Positions 14,564-21,740 of a stretch of DNA of 25,556 nt are shown in pieces (position 1 is the first letter of the stretch; the number at the start of each line of letters is the position of its first letter). This DNA comes from an uncultured Clostridium sp. (GTDB lineage Bacteria > Bacillota > Clostridia > TANB77 > CAG-508): positions 1-25,556 of the forward strand of contig USQY01000021.1 of the NCBI GenBank assembly GCA_900557045.1, written 5' to 3'. Below the pieces are notes generated by a model. The model did no database searches, had not been told where the DNA came from, and saw only the letters and a program-made list of their open reading frames with translations. The position numbers and the translations under genes are program-made.

Positions 14564-15697
14564 CTAATAATTAGTTATTAATAAATGCTCTGCATCTTTA
14601 TCATTTCTATTTTGAAAACTCACAAGATATTTTTTGTCGAAAGTTTTAATTTTAAATTCTTTGGTATTATACAACTTATATATAAAATCTGTATTTTTTA
14701 TTATCAACATAATGTTTGCTTTAGTATTTTTTAAATATTCACATAATCTTATTTGATCCTTTTTTTTAAATTCATTTTTTGCATAAGTTGAAAATTCAGT
14801 GTCATATGGCGGATCTAGGAATATAAAGTCTCCTTTTTGAGGTTTAACCTTTTTTAAAAACTCTTCGAAATCTTCACAATAAATTTGAGTATTCTTCATA
14901 TATTCTTTAATTTGTTTACTATTTATATAGTTTATTTTTTTAATAAATTCCTTTCTGTTATAACTTATTCCTCCGTATGGCACATTGAATTTTCCATTTT
15001 TATTATATCTAAACATTGATGCATAGCAAAATTCTCTTATAAAATAAAATATTGCTGTATAAAAAGATGTATTAATACCTAGTTCCTCATATTCATTATA
15101 TAAATGTCTAAAATGCATATAGAAAGCACTTTTAAATGCACATTCTATATTATCAAGTGTATCTAGTTCATTCATTTTTATCTTTTTTTCTTCGATTTTA
15201 TGCATTCTATTCATTTTTGAGATTAGATTTTTTCCAATTTCATTAATAAAATTATCTATCTCAATGTTAAATTCTGCAGATAATATTCCATTAAATTCTT
15301 CTGCATGTTTTATTACAAAAGCATATATTTTATCATTGAATTGAACTTTAATACTTTTTATATCTTTACTATCAGTAAGTTCCTTGCAATAATCTCTGTA
15401 TATTTTTAATAATTCAGCTGAATTATTTTCTACCACACTTTCTAATAATCTCCAATTTTTATATATTACTTTTAATTTAGCGAAAAACTCTTTATCTTCA
15501 TTCCTTATACATCTATATAAACTTATTAACTCTTCCGATTTATCATTTATTATTGAATCTTCAATATTTAAATTAAAATAAACCGATCCCCCTCCTACAA
15601 AAGGTTCAATATATCTATTTATTTTCTCAGGTAAATTTTCTTTAATATATGGCAATTCTTTCTCTTTACCACCAGCCCATTTTATTATAGGATTCAT
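14564..15697 (-). CDS. Dam-family (D12 class) DNA adenine-N6 methyltransferase
   Basis: A 377-residue alpha-class N6-adenine methyltransferase. KWAGGKEKELPYI (6-18) is the SAM-binding start, EPFVGGGSVYF (31-41) is motif I, GKFNVPYGG (235-243) is the conserved loop and FLDPPYDTEF (293-302) carries the catalytic DPPY. Compared with Dam (about 275 residues) it has some 100 extra residues between 60 and 190, helical and charged, possibly for target recognition. Dam-type enzymes methylate GATC, and a GATC core is contained in the AlwI site GGATC, so it probably protects against the endonuclease encoded 12 bp downstream. GGAG lies eight bases before the ATG. Confidence 0.85.
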   Translation of the reverse strand: MNPIIKWAGGKEKELPYIKENLPEKINRYIEPFVGGGSVYFNLNIEDSIINDKSEELISLYRCIRNEDKEFFAKLKVIYKNWRLLESVVENNSAELLKIYRDYCKELTDSKDIKSIKVQFNDKIYAFVIKHAEEFNGILSAEFNIEIDNFINEIGKNLISKMNRMHKIEEKKIKMNELDTLDNIECAFKSAFYMHFRHLYNEYEELGINTSFYTAIFYFIREFCYASMFRYNKNGKFNVPYGGISYNRKEFIKKINYINSKQIKEYMKNTQIYCEDFEEFLKKVKPQKGDFIFLDPPYDTEFSTYAKNEFKKKDQIRLCEYLKNTKANIMLIIKNTDFIYKLYNTKEFKIKTFDKKYLVSFQNRNDKDAEHLLITNY

Positions 15698-15766
15698 AAA
15701 ATAATCTCCTTTTTAATATATTTTAGATAACTTTATTTATTTTTTACATCCTTAAAGATCTAAATA

Positions 15767-16564
15767 TTATTCAAACTCAATTATAATCTTGTTGCTACGA
15801 TCATCAATTTTCCAATATGATTTCTTCTTATCCTCGCCCTTATACTCATAATAACCCAATTTTTTATATATTTCTGTAACACCACCAAAATACCTTCTAG
15901 AGTGATTAATGTTCAATTCTTTCTCTTCTTCACCAATTTGAACATTATATTTTTCATATTGATTAATCTTTTCAAATATTTCAACTGGTATTGGTAATAT
16001 TCTCGCTTTGATATCGTTTTTGCTAATTAATCTTAATATTGAATTTTTCTTAAATTCCGCTTTAGCATCTTTGTTATCAAAATTATTCTTTATTACATTT
16101 TTTATTTTTTCCTTTGAAACAATAGGATTCCATTCAAATATGTAATCTTTTTCAGGATGTTCAATATAAAATTTAAGTATTTGTTCTCCATTAATCAAGA
16201 TTACCTTTCTAAAAGAATCATTGTCCGCTTCCTCTATCGCACTTCTTGAAAAATTGCCTGTAGTAATAAAAATTCTTTTTTCATAAGAAGATGTTCCTTT
16301 AAATTCTCTAATTTCTTTTACCGGCACAATATCTTTATATCTTTTAGCTTGAATTATGTATTTTTCAGGATCAATATCCAAGCTTAGAATTGAGTTTTTA
16401 TAAGCTATTAAGTCAATTCCTTTATCCCCACTTCTTTTTGTTACAATAATGTCAGAAAAACCTAAATCTTCTAAAAATCTCTTTAAAAAAATTTCAAAAT
16501 CATATCCAGTTTCAAAGCAACTATAAAAATCTTCCAACATAAATTTGGTGACATCTTGATTCAT
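15767..16564 (-). CDS. Mrr-type restriction endonuclease
   Basis: About 265 residues from the ATG at 16564 (GGAGG ten bases upstream; an ATG at 16585 has a poorer, 15-base spacing). The N-terminal third is a PD-(D/E)XK domain of the Mrr_cat type: DFEIFLKRFLEDLGF (22-36), KRSGDKGIDLIAY (43-55, catalytic D51) and YIIQAKRYK (69-77, Q72-x-K74), followed by the helix VKEIREFKG. In Mrr proteins the domain cleaves methylated or foreign DNA. The C-terminal 150 residues (ISKNDIKARILPIPVEIFEKI and on) are an unrecognised, probably DNA- or partner-binding part, at the end opposite to E. coli Mrr's N-terminal winged helix. It lies 70 bp upstream of the methylase gene on the same strand, so it may accompany the AlwI system or act alone. 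Confidence 0.8.
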   Translation of the reverse strand: MNQDVTKFMLEDFYSCFETGYDFEIFLKRFLEDLGFSDIIVTKRSGDKGIDLIAYKNSILSLDIDPEKYIIQAKRYKDIVPVKEIREFKGTSSYEKRIFITTGNFSRSAIEEADNDSFRKVILINGEQILKFYIEHPEKDYIFEWNPIVSKEKIKNVIKNNFDNKDAKAEFKKNSILRLISKNDIKARILPIPVEIFEKINQYEKYNVQIGEEEKELNINHSRRYFGGVTEIYKKLGYYEYKGEDKKKSYWKIDDRSNKIIIEFE

Positions 16565-16732
16565 TTGCTTTCTACCTCCAATCACTATTTTAAGTATCCT
16601 CCATCTTATTGAATATCTTTAATCTATTGATAATATTTAGAATTTGTCCTTTTTAATTTTAACATATACGCAATTATTTATCTACTATTTTCTTAATGAT
16701 TTTTATTTTTTCTTTTAAGAATTTTTCATTAT

Positions 16733-17869
16733 TTAATTTATATTATTTAATAACTCTCTTGCAATATCATTTCTTATAAAATTTTTTATTTGCCTCGCAT
16801 TATTAAATTTTGAAGATATCTCTATATATTTTTGCTTTATATTAGAATTATCAATTAAACTTTTTTCGTCTCCATCTAATTGCTTATATAAATTTTCATA
16901 ATATCTTTCAATTAATTTAATCTTCGTTTCATTAGATAAGTAATCATATTTTATAAAGCTATTAATTCTAAAGAACATTGGCTCACCAAGATGTTCAAGT
17001 ATCTTTTGAGGACTTTCATAATTAGATGTGCAAATAATAAGTGTGTTTTTCAAATCAACATGAAAATTACCATCCTCGAATTCACCAGTATCAAACATCT
17101 GATATAAAGCAGAATAAACAAATCTATTCGCTTTATCAAATTCATCTAAAAATATTACATTTGATGTTCTGTTTAATAAATCTTTTGCAAAGGAAGGCAT
17201 TTGTATTTTATTGCCGTATAAATAGTTAAGATATCCTTCATTCTGAAACATAGAAAATTGACTATAGAACATTTCTTCATTTAACAATTTAGTTAAGAAT
17301 CTTCCAGTTTCAGTTTTTCCAACTCCTGATGGTCCATATAACATTATCACAATAGGTTTATTATCTTCGTTTAGCTTTTGCTGTACAATCAACGATTGTG
17401 CAACCTTTTGTAAAGCATTATCTTGTCCTAAAATTGCAGAATTACACTTTTCCTTAAATTCTTTTATTATATTATCATCAAGCCTACCATAATCATAATT
17501 GTATTCATAAATTTTATCCTGACTAAATTGTTTACTCAAATCATTTATGATTTCCATCGGAGGATTCTGAATAATCACCTTGTTAATCTTATATTTGGAT
17601 ATATAATTTACAAAATTACATATTACAGCTTCAGTGACACTTGAATACTCATTAATTGAAACAGTTAAAAGATCTATAGTGTATTGTTCTTCATTTTCTT
17701 CTTTACACCCTTCAAGTTTAACAAGATGTGTATTTCTTTCTTTTTCACTTAAATTAACTAATTGGGTTAAATTATAATTATTTCCACTTTCCACATAATA
17801 CTCTTTAATAAATTCATTAAACTTGTTTTTAGGTCCTTTATATATTATAATTTTTTCATTTCTTATCAT
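16733..17869 (-). CDS. Clp/HSP100-like AAA+ ATPase with unknown N-terminal domain
   Basis: 378 residues. Residues 140-375 form a complete Clp-type AAA+ module: Walker A GPSGVGKT (179-186), Walker B VIFLDEFDK (238-246), sensor 1 TSN (281-283), an arginine-finger-like R301 in EPMFFRINSF matching the ClpA/B NRID element, and a sensor-2-like NARQIKNFIR (357-366). It lacks the ClpN repeat, the first ATPase ring and an evident protease-binding loop. Residues 1-135 are an alpha/beta domain I cannot assign (YTIDLLTVSINEY, INKVIIQNPP). The ATG follows AGGAG inside the end of the upstream DUF6414-like gene, with only 2 bp between the genes, so the two are tightly coupled. A role as a threading or remodelling ATPase in a two-gene defence module is plausible but unproved. 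Confidence 0.75.
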   Translation of the reverse strand: MIRNEKIIIYKGPKNKFNEFIKEYYVESGNNYNLTQLVNLSEKERNTHLVKLEGCKEENEEQYTIDLLTVSINEYSSVTEAVICNFVNYISKYKINKVIIQNPPMEIINDLSKQFSQDKIYEYNYDYGRLDDNIIKEFKEKCNSAILGQDNALQKVAQSLIVQQKLNEDNKPIVIMLYGPSGVGKTETGRFLTKLLNEEMFYSQFSMFQNEGYLNYLYGNKIQMPSFAKDLLNRTSNVIFLDEFDKANRFVYSALYQMFDTGEFEDGNFHVDLKNTLIICTSNYESPQKILEHLGEPMFFRINSFIKYDYLSNETKIKLIERYYENLYKQLDGDEKSLIDNSNIKQKYIEISSKFNNARQIKNFIRNDIARELLNNIN

Positions 17870-17871
17870 TT

Positions 17872-18633
17872 TTAAACTCCTGCAATTATTATATCATAAA
17901 TTGGTAGCTCATCGCTTTGCGATGTTTCATTTAAATCATCTTCAGTAAGAACTCTCTGAGTTTTATTTATCTCATTTTCAATATTTATTTTATCAATAGA
18001 AGTATTTCCAACCTTTATTCCATAAAAAACAAGATCCATTATTAATAAATCACTAAATTTGTAATTATTTCTAAGGCAATCAATATTAAATCTAAAAATA
18101 GCAATCTCTTTATTATTTTTATAAGCTACAAATTCGAAATATCCTTTCGTAGCTAATATTACTTCATCAAATTTGTTAATATCAATATCCTTTAGTTCCT
18201 CTATATTATCATAATTATTTAATAGTGTGATATATGGAAATATACTTTTCAAATATGTTAAAGTATCTGAATTAATCTTTAACTCAATTCCAGATATTTT
18301 TTCAATATTTACATCATTTTGGGCTAATTTCATAAATTCTGTCATTATATTAGTCGTTATAGTTGAGTTTATAATTCTTTCATTAGATTCATGACCTGAG
18401 ATTTCCGATTTAATACCTGTTGCTAACTTTAACATTTTAATTAAAGAAACTTTAATAGAAGCTTCTCCTTCTGCTTTAATTTCAGCTTCATCTCCATCTA
18501 TTGCTTTGTTTATTTCCTCCACCGTTAAATTGCCATCATTCATTATTGTTACGTAATCCATTGCTGCATTTTCATCATAGTAAACTACCTTTAATATTTT
18601 TCTTAACTCTTCTTTTCCCTTTTTGTTTTTCAT
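17872..18633 (-). CDS. DUF6414-like protein, partner of the Clp-like ATPase
   Basis: A 253-residue protein started at the ATG at 18633, five bases after GGAGG. The N-terminus LKVVYYDENAAMDYVTIMNDG (about 12-32), the acidic low-complexity stretch GDEAEIKAEGEASIKVS, and the NERIINSTITTNIMTEF segment (about 87-103) resemble DUF6414 proteins, which begin with a Y-x-D-E-x-x-x-x-Y pattern; this is recalled, not searched. The middle carries a beta-rich domain (VILATKGYFEFVAYKNNKEIAIFRFN) and the C-terminus is an acidic linker. No catalytic motif is visible. Its stop lies 2 bp before the AAA+ start. It probably senses or anchors while the ATPase does work; this is inference. Confidence 0.5.
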   Translation of the reverse strand: MKNKKGKEELRKILKVVYYDENAAMDYVTIMNDGNLTVEEINKAIDGDEAEIKAEGEASIKVSLIKMLKLATGIKSEISGHESNERIINSTITTNIMTEFMKLAQNDVNIEKISGIELKINSDTLTYLKSIFPYITLLNNYDNIEELKDIDINKFDEVILATKGYFEFVAYKNNKEIAIFRFNIDCLRNNYKFSDLLIMDLVFYGIKVGNTSIDKINIENEINKTQRVLTEDDLNETSQSDELPIYDIIIAGV

Positions 18634-18812
18634 ATTATCCTCCTGTCTCCATTTTATTAGACATACTCTCTGTTTGATCAACACTATACAAGTTTGATTT
18701 AAATCATAAATATTTAATATTCTATCGCTCTTATGTTATTAATACGTAAATAATAATAACATAAATTTGTAATTAATAAAATCATTTTCCTTAAATTTTA
18801 TCAAGTTATCCA

Positions 18813-19772
18813 TCAACTCAAACAAACAACCTCCACCAACTCATCCAAATACTCCCTAACATACTCCACATACTCTCCTTCACAAATAACCTTAATCTTA
18901 ACATTATCATTTATCCAATCATTAGCACTATAATTAACCCAATCCATCTTATTAAAATCTGGCAATAAAATCGGCAAAACATAAATATAATAATCCTTCC
19001 CAGTTTCACCATAAACTTTCTTAATATAATACATTTCAAAAGCAATATTTAAATATCTCAAATATTCATCCCCAAACACATCCAAAACAATATCCCTTGA
19101 ATACTCTTCATCCCTAATCCTTCTAATATACTCCCAAACACCATCATCATATAAAACCGTATAAACATTAGGCGCATTCACACCTACAATTCTCGGACAA
19201 TACAAAAACTCCTCATCTTCTACAAAAATAACAAACCCCTTAACATCTTCCTGGTACCTTTTCATTTCTCTTTCATACACCTTAAGTTCTTTTCTTGTAA
19301 TATCCTTAGTCAGAAAATAAATAATAAAACAATCCTTAAAATACAATTCATCTTCTTCGCATTCGCCCCTTTGGCGTCTGGACATAACACCTATAAATCT
19401 ATTACCTGTATTAGTATATTTTCTAGCATTACATTGCCAGCTAGGTTCAAAATACCAACCCGCATGTCCAATTTTGCATGCGATGTTACTAACCCTTTCT
19501 AATCTTTTCCTATATCCATCAGCTCTATTTATATTTCTGCAACCCCAATCGTACTTATTCAAATAAGCTCTACCATTTCTTCCAAGTACAACTTTTCCAT
19601 TATGTCTTTCTATCATCTCTCCTTTAGCCAAACTTGCCAACCTATTCTTGTAATAGTACTCTGATTTATACAACAATTTAACATTCTCATTACTAATAAC
19701 ACCATACTCACCAATAAACCTTAACAACTCTACATCTCTTTCCCTCAAATAAACCTTCTTATCATTCTCCAT
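18813..19772 (-). CDS. Replication-relaxation-family-like protein
   Basis: A 319-residue protein with an N-terminal winged helix: LRERDVELLRFIGEYGVISNENV (9-31), YYYKNRLASLAKGEMIERH (about 39-57) and a short beta wing VVLGRNGRAYL. This is the arrangement of the replication-relaxation / MobC-like family found on plasmids and integrative elements near mobilization or replication genes. The rest is an alpha/beta domain with DELYFKDCFIIYFLTKD and GFVIFVEDEEFLYCPRIV strands, without a nuclease motif I recognise. GGAGG lies eleven bases before the ATG. Its leader contains the compact double hairpin at 19825-19907, which it may bind or be controlled by. It is probably the element's replication or relaxation accessory protein; true initiator activity cannot be shown here. 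Confidence 0.6.
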   Translation of the reverse strand: MENDKKVYLRERDVELLRFIGEYGVISNENVKLLYKSEYYYKNRLASLAKGEMIERHNGKVVLGRNGRAYLNKYDWGCRNINRADGYRKRLERVSNIACKIGHAGWYFEPSWQCNARKYTNTGNRFIGVMSRRQRGECEEDELYFKDCFIIYFLTKDITRKELKVYEREMKRYQEDVKGFVIFVEDEEFLYCPRIVGVNAPNVYTVLYDDGVWEYIRRIRDEEYSRDIVLDVFGDEYLRYLNIAFEMYYIKKVYGETGKDYYIYVLPILLPDFNKMDWVNYSANDWINDNVKIKVICEGEYVEYVREYLDELVEVVCLS

Positions 19773-19824
19773 TTAATTCACCACCTCCTTAATTCAAAAT
19801 TCTTTTCAAGCTCTAATGCCTTAA

Positions 19825-19907
19825 GACGGAAGAAAGCCCAAGATTATCATCTTGCGCTCCCTTCCGTCCGGGACATACCTCTGCCCGTCTGGGCATATCT
19901 ATGTCCC
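19825..19907. other. Double symmetric hairpin: candidate origin or structured leader
   Basis: The 327-bp gene-free gap 19773-20099 opens with this GC-rich island. Hairpin 1: GACGGAAG/CTTCCGTC (19825-19832 with 19861-19868), a 3x3 internal loop, then GCCCAAGAT/ATCTTGCGC (8 of 9 pairs) closed by TATC. Hairpin 2: GGGACATA/TATGTCCC (19870-19877 with 19900-19907), a 4x4 internal loop, then TGCCC/GGGCA closed by GTCT. One base separates them. No T tract follows on either strand, so they are not ordinary terminators. They could be a double-strand or transfer origin, a cruciform, or an RNA leader for the gene at 19772. Confidence 0.65.
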
Positions 19908-19991
19908 TACCTATGTACAAAATAATTCGACATCTGCTTTCCTAGTTTTGCTTGAAATATCAACAAAACTATATATACATTTTTTCAATAT

Positions 19992-20066
19992 AAAAGTGTG
20001 ATTGTTTTTCTTATTCCAAAGTGTGACTGATTCTAGAGTTTTAATTTGCTAAATAGTCACACTTTT
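19992..20066. repeat. AAAGTGTGA repeat cluster (iteron- or operator-like)
   Basis: AAAGTGTGATTG (19993-20004) and AAAGTGTGACTG (20018-20029) are direct repeats 25 bp apart. AGTCACACTTTT (20055-20066) is the inverted third copy, pairing 11/11 with 20018-20028. The rest of the gap is AT-rich. Together with the adjacent double hairpin this resembles a replication origin layout. The plus-strand copies do not precede a coding start. Confidence 0.5.
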
Positions 20067-20099
20067 CATAAGATTTTACATTAAATTAACCACTAAATT

Positions 20100-20714
20100 T
20101 TAAAACCATTCTTTAGGTTCTATCTCACAAATTTTCTTTAAATTATCCTTTTCTGCGACAAAAATTTTAATGAAATTCTCATTTTCACAAATGCCTTCCA
20201 TCATACAACTAACAACCTCAATATTATCATCAGTAATCAATTTTCCATAGATAAACCCATTCAAAATATACCTTAAATCTCTGTTATCAATATCCCAATT
20301 TTTCCTTGGTACACTAACTTGAACTCTAATAATTACAGATTTTCCTAAAAATAATCCACTGTATTTATTTCCAATTATTTGACAAGTTCTTTCCAATCTT
20401 TTATTGTTAGCTGGTGTTTTTACTGAAGGCAATAATTCACATATTTTAATTTTTAAAATTCCATTTGAATAATCACTTTCATATCTACTAATACCTTCTT
20501 CTGTTCCTAATTCTGCATCATTCGGTAACGCTGGTCTTTTTAAACTTACATATTTATATAATGAATTTCTCAAAAGCTCTAACTTTAGCAAAACTTGTTT
20601 AGCTTTCTCATCATCAAACTCATCTAAATCATATTCCCTTGCAACATACATAAACTCACTTAATCTTTTTTTAAAATTCTGTCTATCACATATTGCAATT
20701 TTTCTATCAAACAT
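20100..20714 (-). CDS. RusA-like Holliday junction resolvase domain protein (tentative)
   Basis: A 204-residue protein. The C-terminal half carries RKNWDIDNRDLRYILNGF and GKLITDDNIEVV (about 136-165). This acidic pattern, D-x-D-N...K/R...L-x-G-x-x-x-x-D-D, matches the metal-binding core of RusA-type resolvases, preceded by a beta strand region (SVIIRVQVSVPRK). The N-terminal 100 residues are a helical extension not usual in RusA (about 120 residues), including FKKRLSEFMYVAREYDLDEFDDE. Similar proteins occur in phage and island replication modules, where they process branched DNA. GGAGG lies eight bases before the ATG. It follows the DnaC-like gene in a leftward operon. Confidence 0.5.
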   Translation of the reverse strand: MFDRKIAICDRQNFKKRLSEFMYVAREYDLDEFDDEKAKQVLLKLELLRNSLYKYVSLKRPALPNDAELGTEEGISRYESDYSNGILKIKICELLPSVKTPANNKRLERTCQIIGNKYSGLFLGKSVIIRVQVSVPRKNWDIDNRDLRYILNGFIYGKLITDDNIEVVSCMMEGICENENFIKIFVAEKDNLKKICEIEPKEWF

Positions 20715-20800
20715 TTCTCAAACCTCCTTCCGAGCTATTTTTTCCTTCCTTTATCAATCTATATCCTTCACTACAAATAGCTACATTGTTTTCAAATTAA

Positions 20801-21271
20801 TCATTCTATAATTATATTCTTTCTGATATCAACTAAAGTGCACATAAATCTCAACCTTGATATTATAGAATTCACAAATTCGCAATCATCTTCATGAATG
20901 CTTAATCTCTTTTTTAAATCATTAATATTAAATTTAGTTAAAATTACAATTGGCAATTTATTTTTCATTCTTTCATTAACTATCACAAATAACCATGATA
21001 ATTCATCTCTTGTTAAAATATTTTCTGCTAAATCTTCTATAATTAGCATATCTACCTTTGCATATAAATACATTAATTGTGTTTTTGTAAAATACCTTCT
21101 ACATCCTTTGTTCATATCCAAAAAATCTTTAATTGTGCCTGATAAACATATTTTATTTCTTTTTTGTATATTATCACTAATTGAATTACGCACAAAAACT
21201 CTTTCCCTCTTTTCCTTTCCTACATAAATTGCACTACTATTTCTAACACTTCCTTCCCATAAAAAATCCAT
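20801..21271 (-). CDS. DnaC/IstB-like ATPase remnant lacking Walker A
   Basis: A 156-residue protein whose second half matches helicase-loader ATPases: a Walker B-like DMLIIEDLAE (74-83), the helix SWLFVIVNERMKNKLPIVILTKFNINDL (about 92-119, sensor 1 region) and IISRLRFMCTLVDI (136-149), the sR-L-x-x-M element of DnaC/IstB. The first 70 residues replace the P-loop part and contain no G-x-x-G-x-G-K-T/S. It is about 100 residues shorter than DnaC, yet has a perfect ribosome binding site (AAAGGAGG) and no visible frameshift. Either it is a reduced, non-hydrolysing loader-like adaptor that recruits the host helicase, or a decayed gene. It sits between the excisionase-like and RusA-like genes. Confidence 0.6.
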   Translation of the reverse strand: MDFLWEGSVRNSSAIYVGKEKRERVFVRNSISDNIQKRNKICLSGTIKDFLDMNKGCRRYFTKTQLMYLYAKVDMLIIEDLAENILTRDELSWLFVIVNERMKNKLPIVILTKFNINDLKKRLSIHEDDCEFVNSIISRLRFMCTLVDIRKNIIIE

Positions 21272-21300
21272 AAATCTTGCCTCCTTTAAACTGCTTAATT

Positions 21301-21564
21301 TTAATTGTTTTTCTTTTGTGGATTATATATAAATCCACTGCTCTTCTTCTCTCTTTCCAGATGATCTTGTATATATCTATCTAGAATCTCTTTTGTAAAA
21401 AATGTTTTAGATTCAATTTTGTAATGAGGTATTTTCTTTTCCTTTACTAACTTTCTAATCAACCAATATGAAATCCCTAAATACTCTGCTGCCTCTGATG
21501 AATCTAATACTTTCCTTAATCCTCCGCTATCTCCAATAGCTGGATTTGTTCTTACTTCTCCCAT
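21301..21564 (-). CDS. Excisionase-like small DNA-binding protein
   Basis: An 87-residue protein. The ATG at 21564 follows GGAGG by eight bases; upstream ATG/GTG codons overlap that site. Residues 16-70 form a MerR/Xis-type winged helix: LDSSEAAEYLGISYWLIRKLVKEKKIPHYKIESKTFFTKEILDRYI in outline, with the typical S-x-x-E-A-A-x-x-L-G-I start and K-I-P-H-Y/H-x-I turn. Such proteins either help the integrase excise the element or activate the first leftward operon, as AlpA-like proteins do in satellites. It heads the leftward replication-type operon, and its promoter faces the XRE gene. Confidence 0.75.
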   Translation of the reverse strand: MGEVRTNPAIGDSGGLRKVLDSSEAAEYLGISYWLIRKLVKEKKIPHYKIESKTFFTKEILDRYIQDHLEREKKSSGFIYNPQKKNN

Positions 21565-21585
21565 AATCATCACCTCCTTATATTT

Positions 21586-21686
21586 TGTTTAAAATAAAAA
21601 CAATATGTTTTATTTGTAAACATTTTAATAAGTTTATTGTTTTTTGTCAATACGTTTTTAAAATGTTTTTGTTTTAAATCTTTACA
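21586..21686. promoter_or_regulatory. Operators TGTTT-N7-AAACA in the divergent control region
   Basis: Two 17-bp inverted repeats of identical form, at 21586-21602 and 21606-21622, are exactly 20 bp apart; the second touches the -10 of the leftward promoter. A weaker third site (TGT-N11-ACA, 21670-21686) overlaps the -35 of the rightward promoter. The arrangement fits repression of both promoters by the XRE protein encoded at 21741. Confidence 0.6.
21622..21650 (-). promoter_or_regulatory. Leftward promoter of the excisionase/replication operon
   Basis: On the minus strand TTGACA (21650-21645), 17-bp spacer, TAAAAT (21627-21622). The leader of about 50 bases carries the two operator palindromes. 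Confidence 0.7.
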
Positions 21687-21709
21687 AATTTTGATTTTTG
21701 TTTTATAAT
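21681..21709 (+). promoter_or_regulatory. Rightward promoter of the XRE - nuclease - integrase operon
   Basis: TTTACA (21681-21686), 17-bp spacer, TATAAT (21704-21709), 31 bp before the ATG at 21741. It faces away from the leftward promoter; the -35 elements are 30 bp apart. Confidence 0.75.
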
Positions 21710-21740
21710 GTGTCTATAAATTTATTTTGGAGTGTTTATA

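Noticed and set aside
20018..20065. Rho-independent terminator of the RusA-like gene
   Set aside because: The 11-bp stem has a 26-base loop and no T tract on the minus strand, so an operator or iteron reading is preferred.
19992..20066. CRISPR array
   Set aside because: Only three short copies of AAAGTGTGA, one inverted, with unequal spacing and no cas genes in the window.
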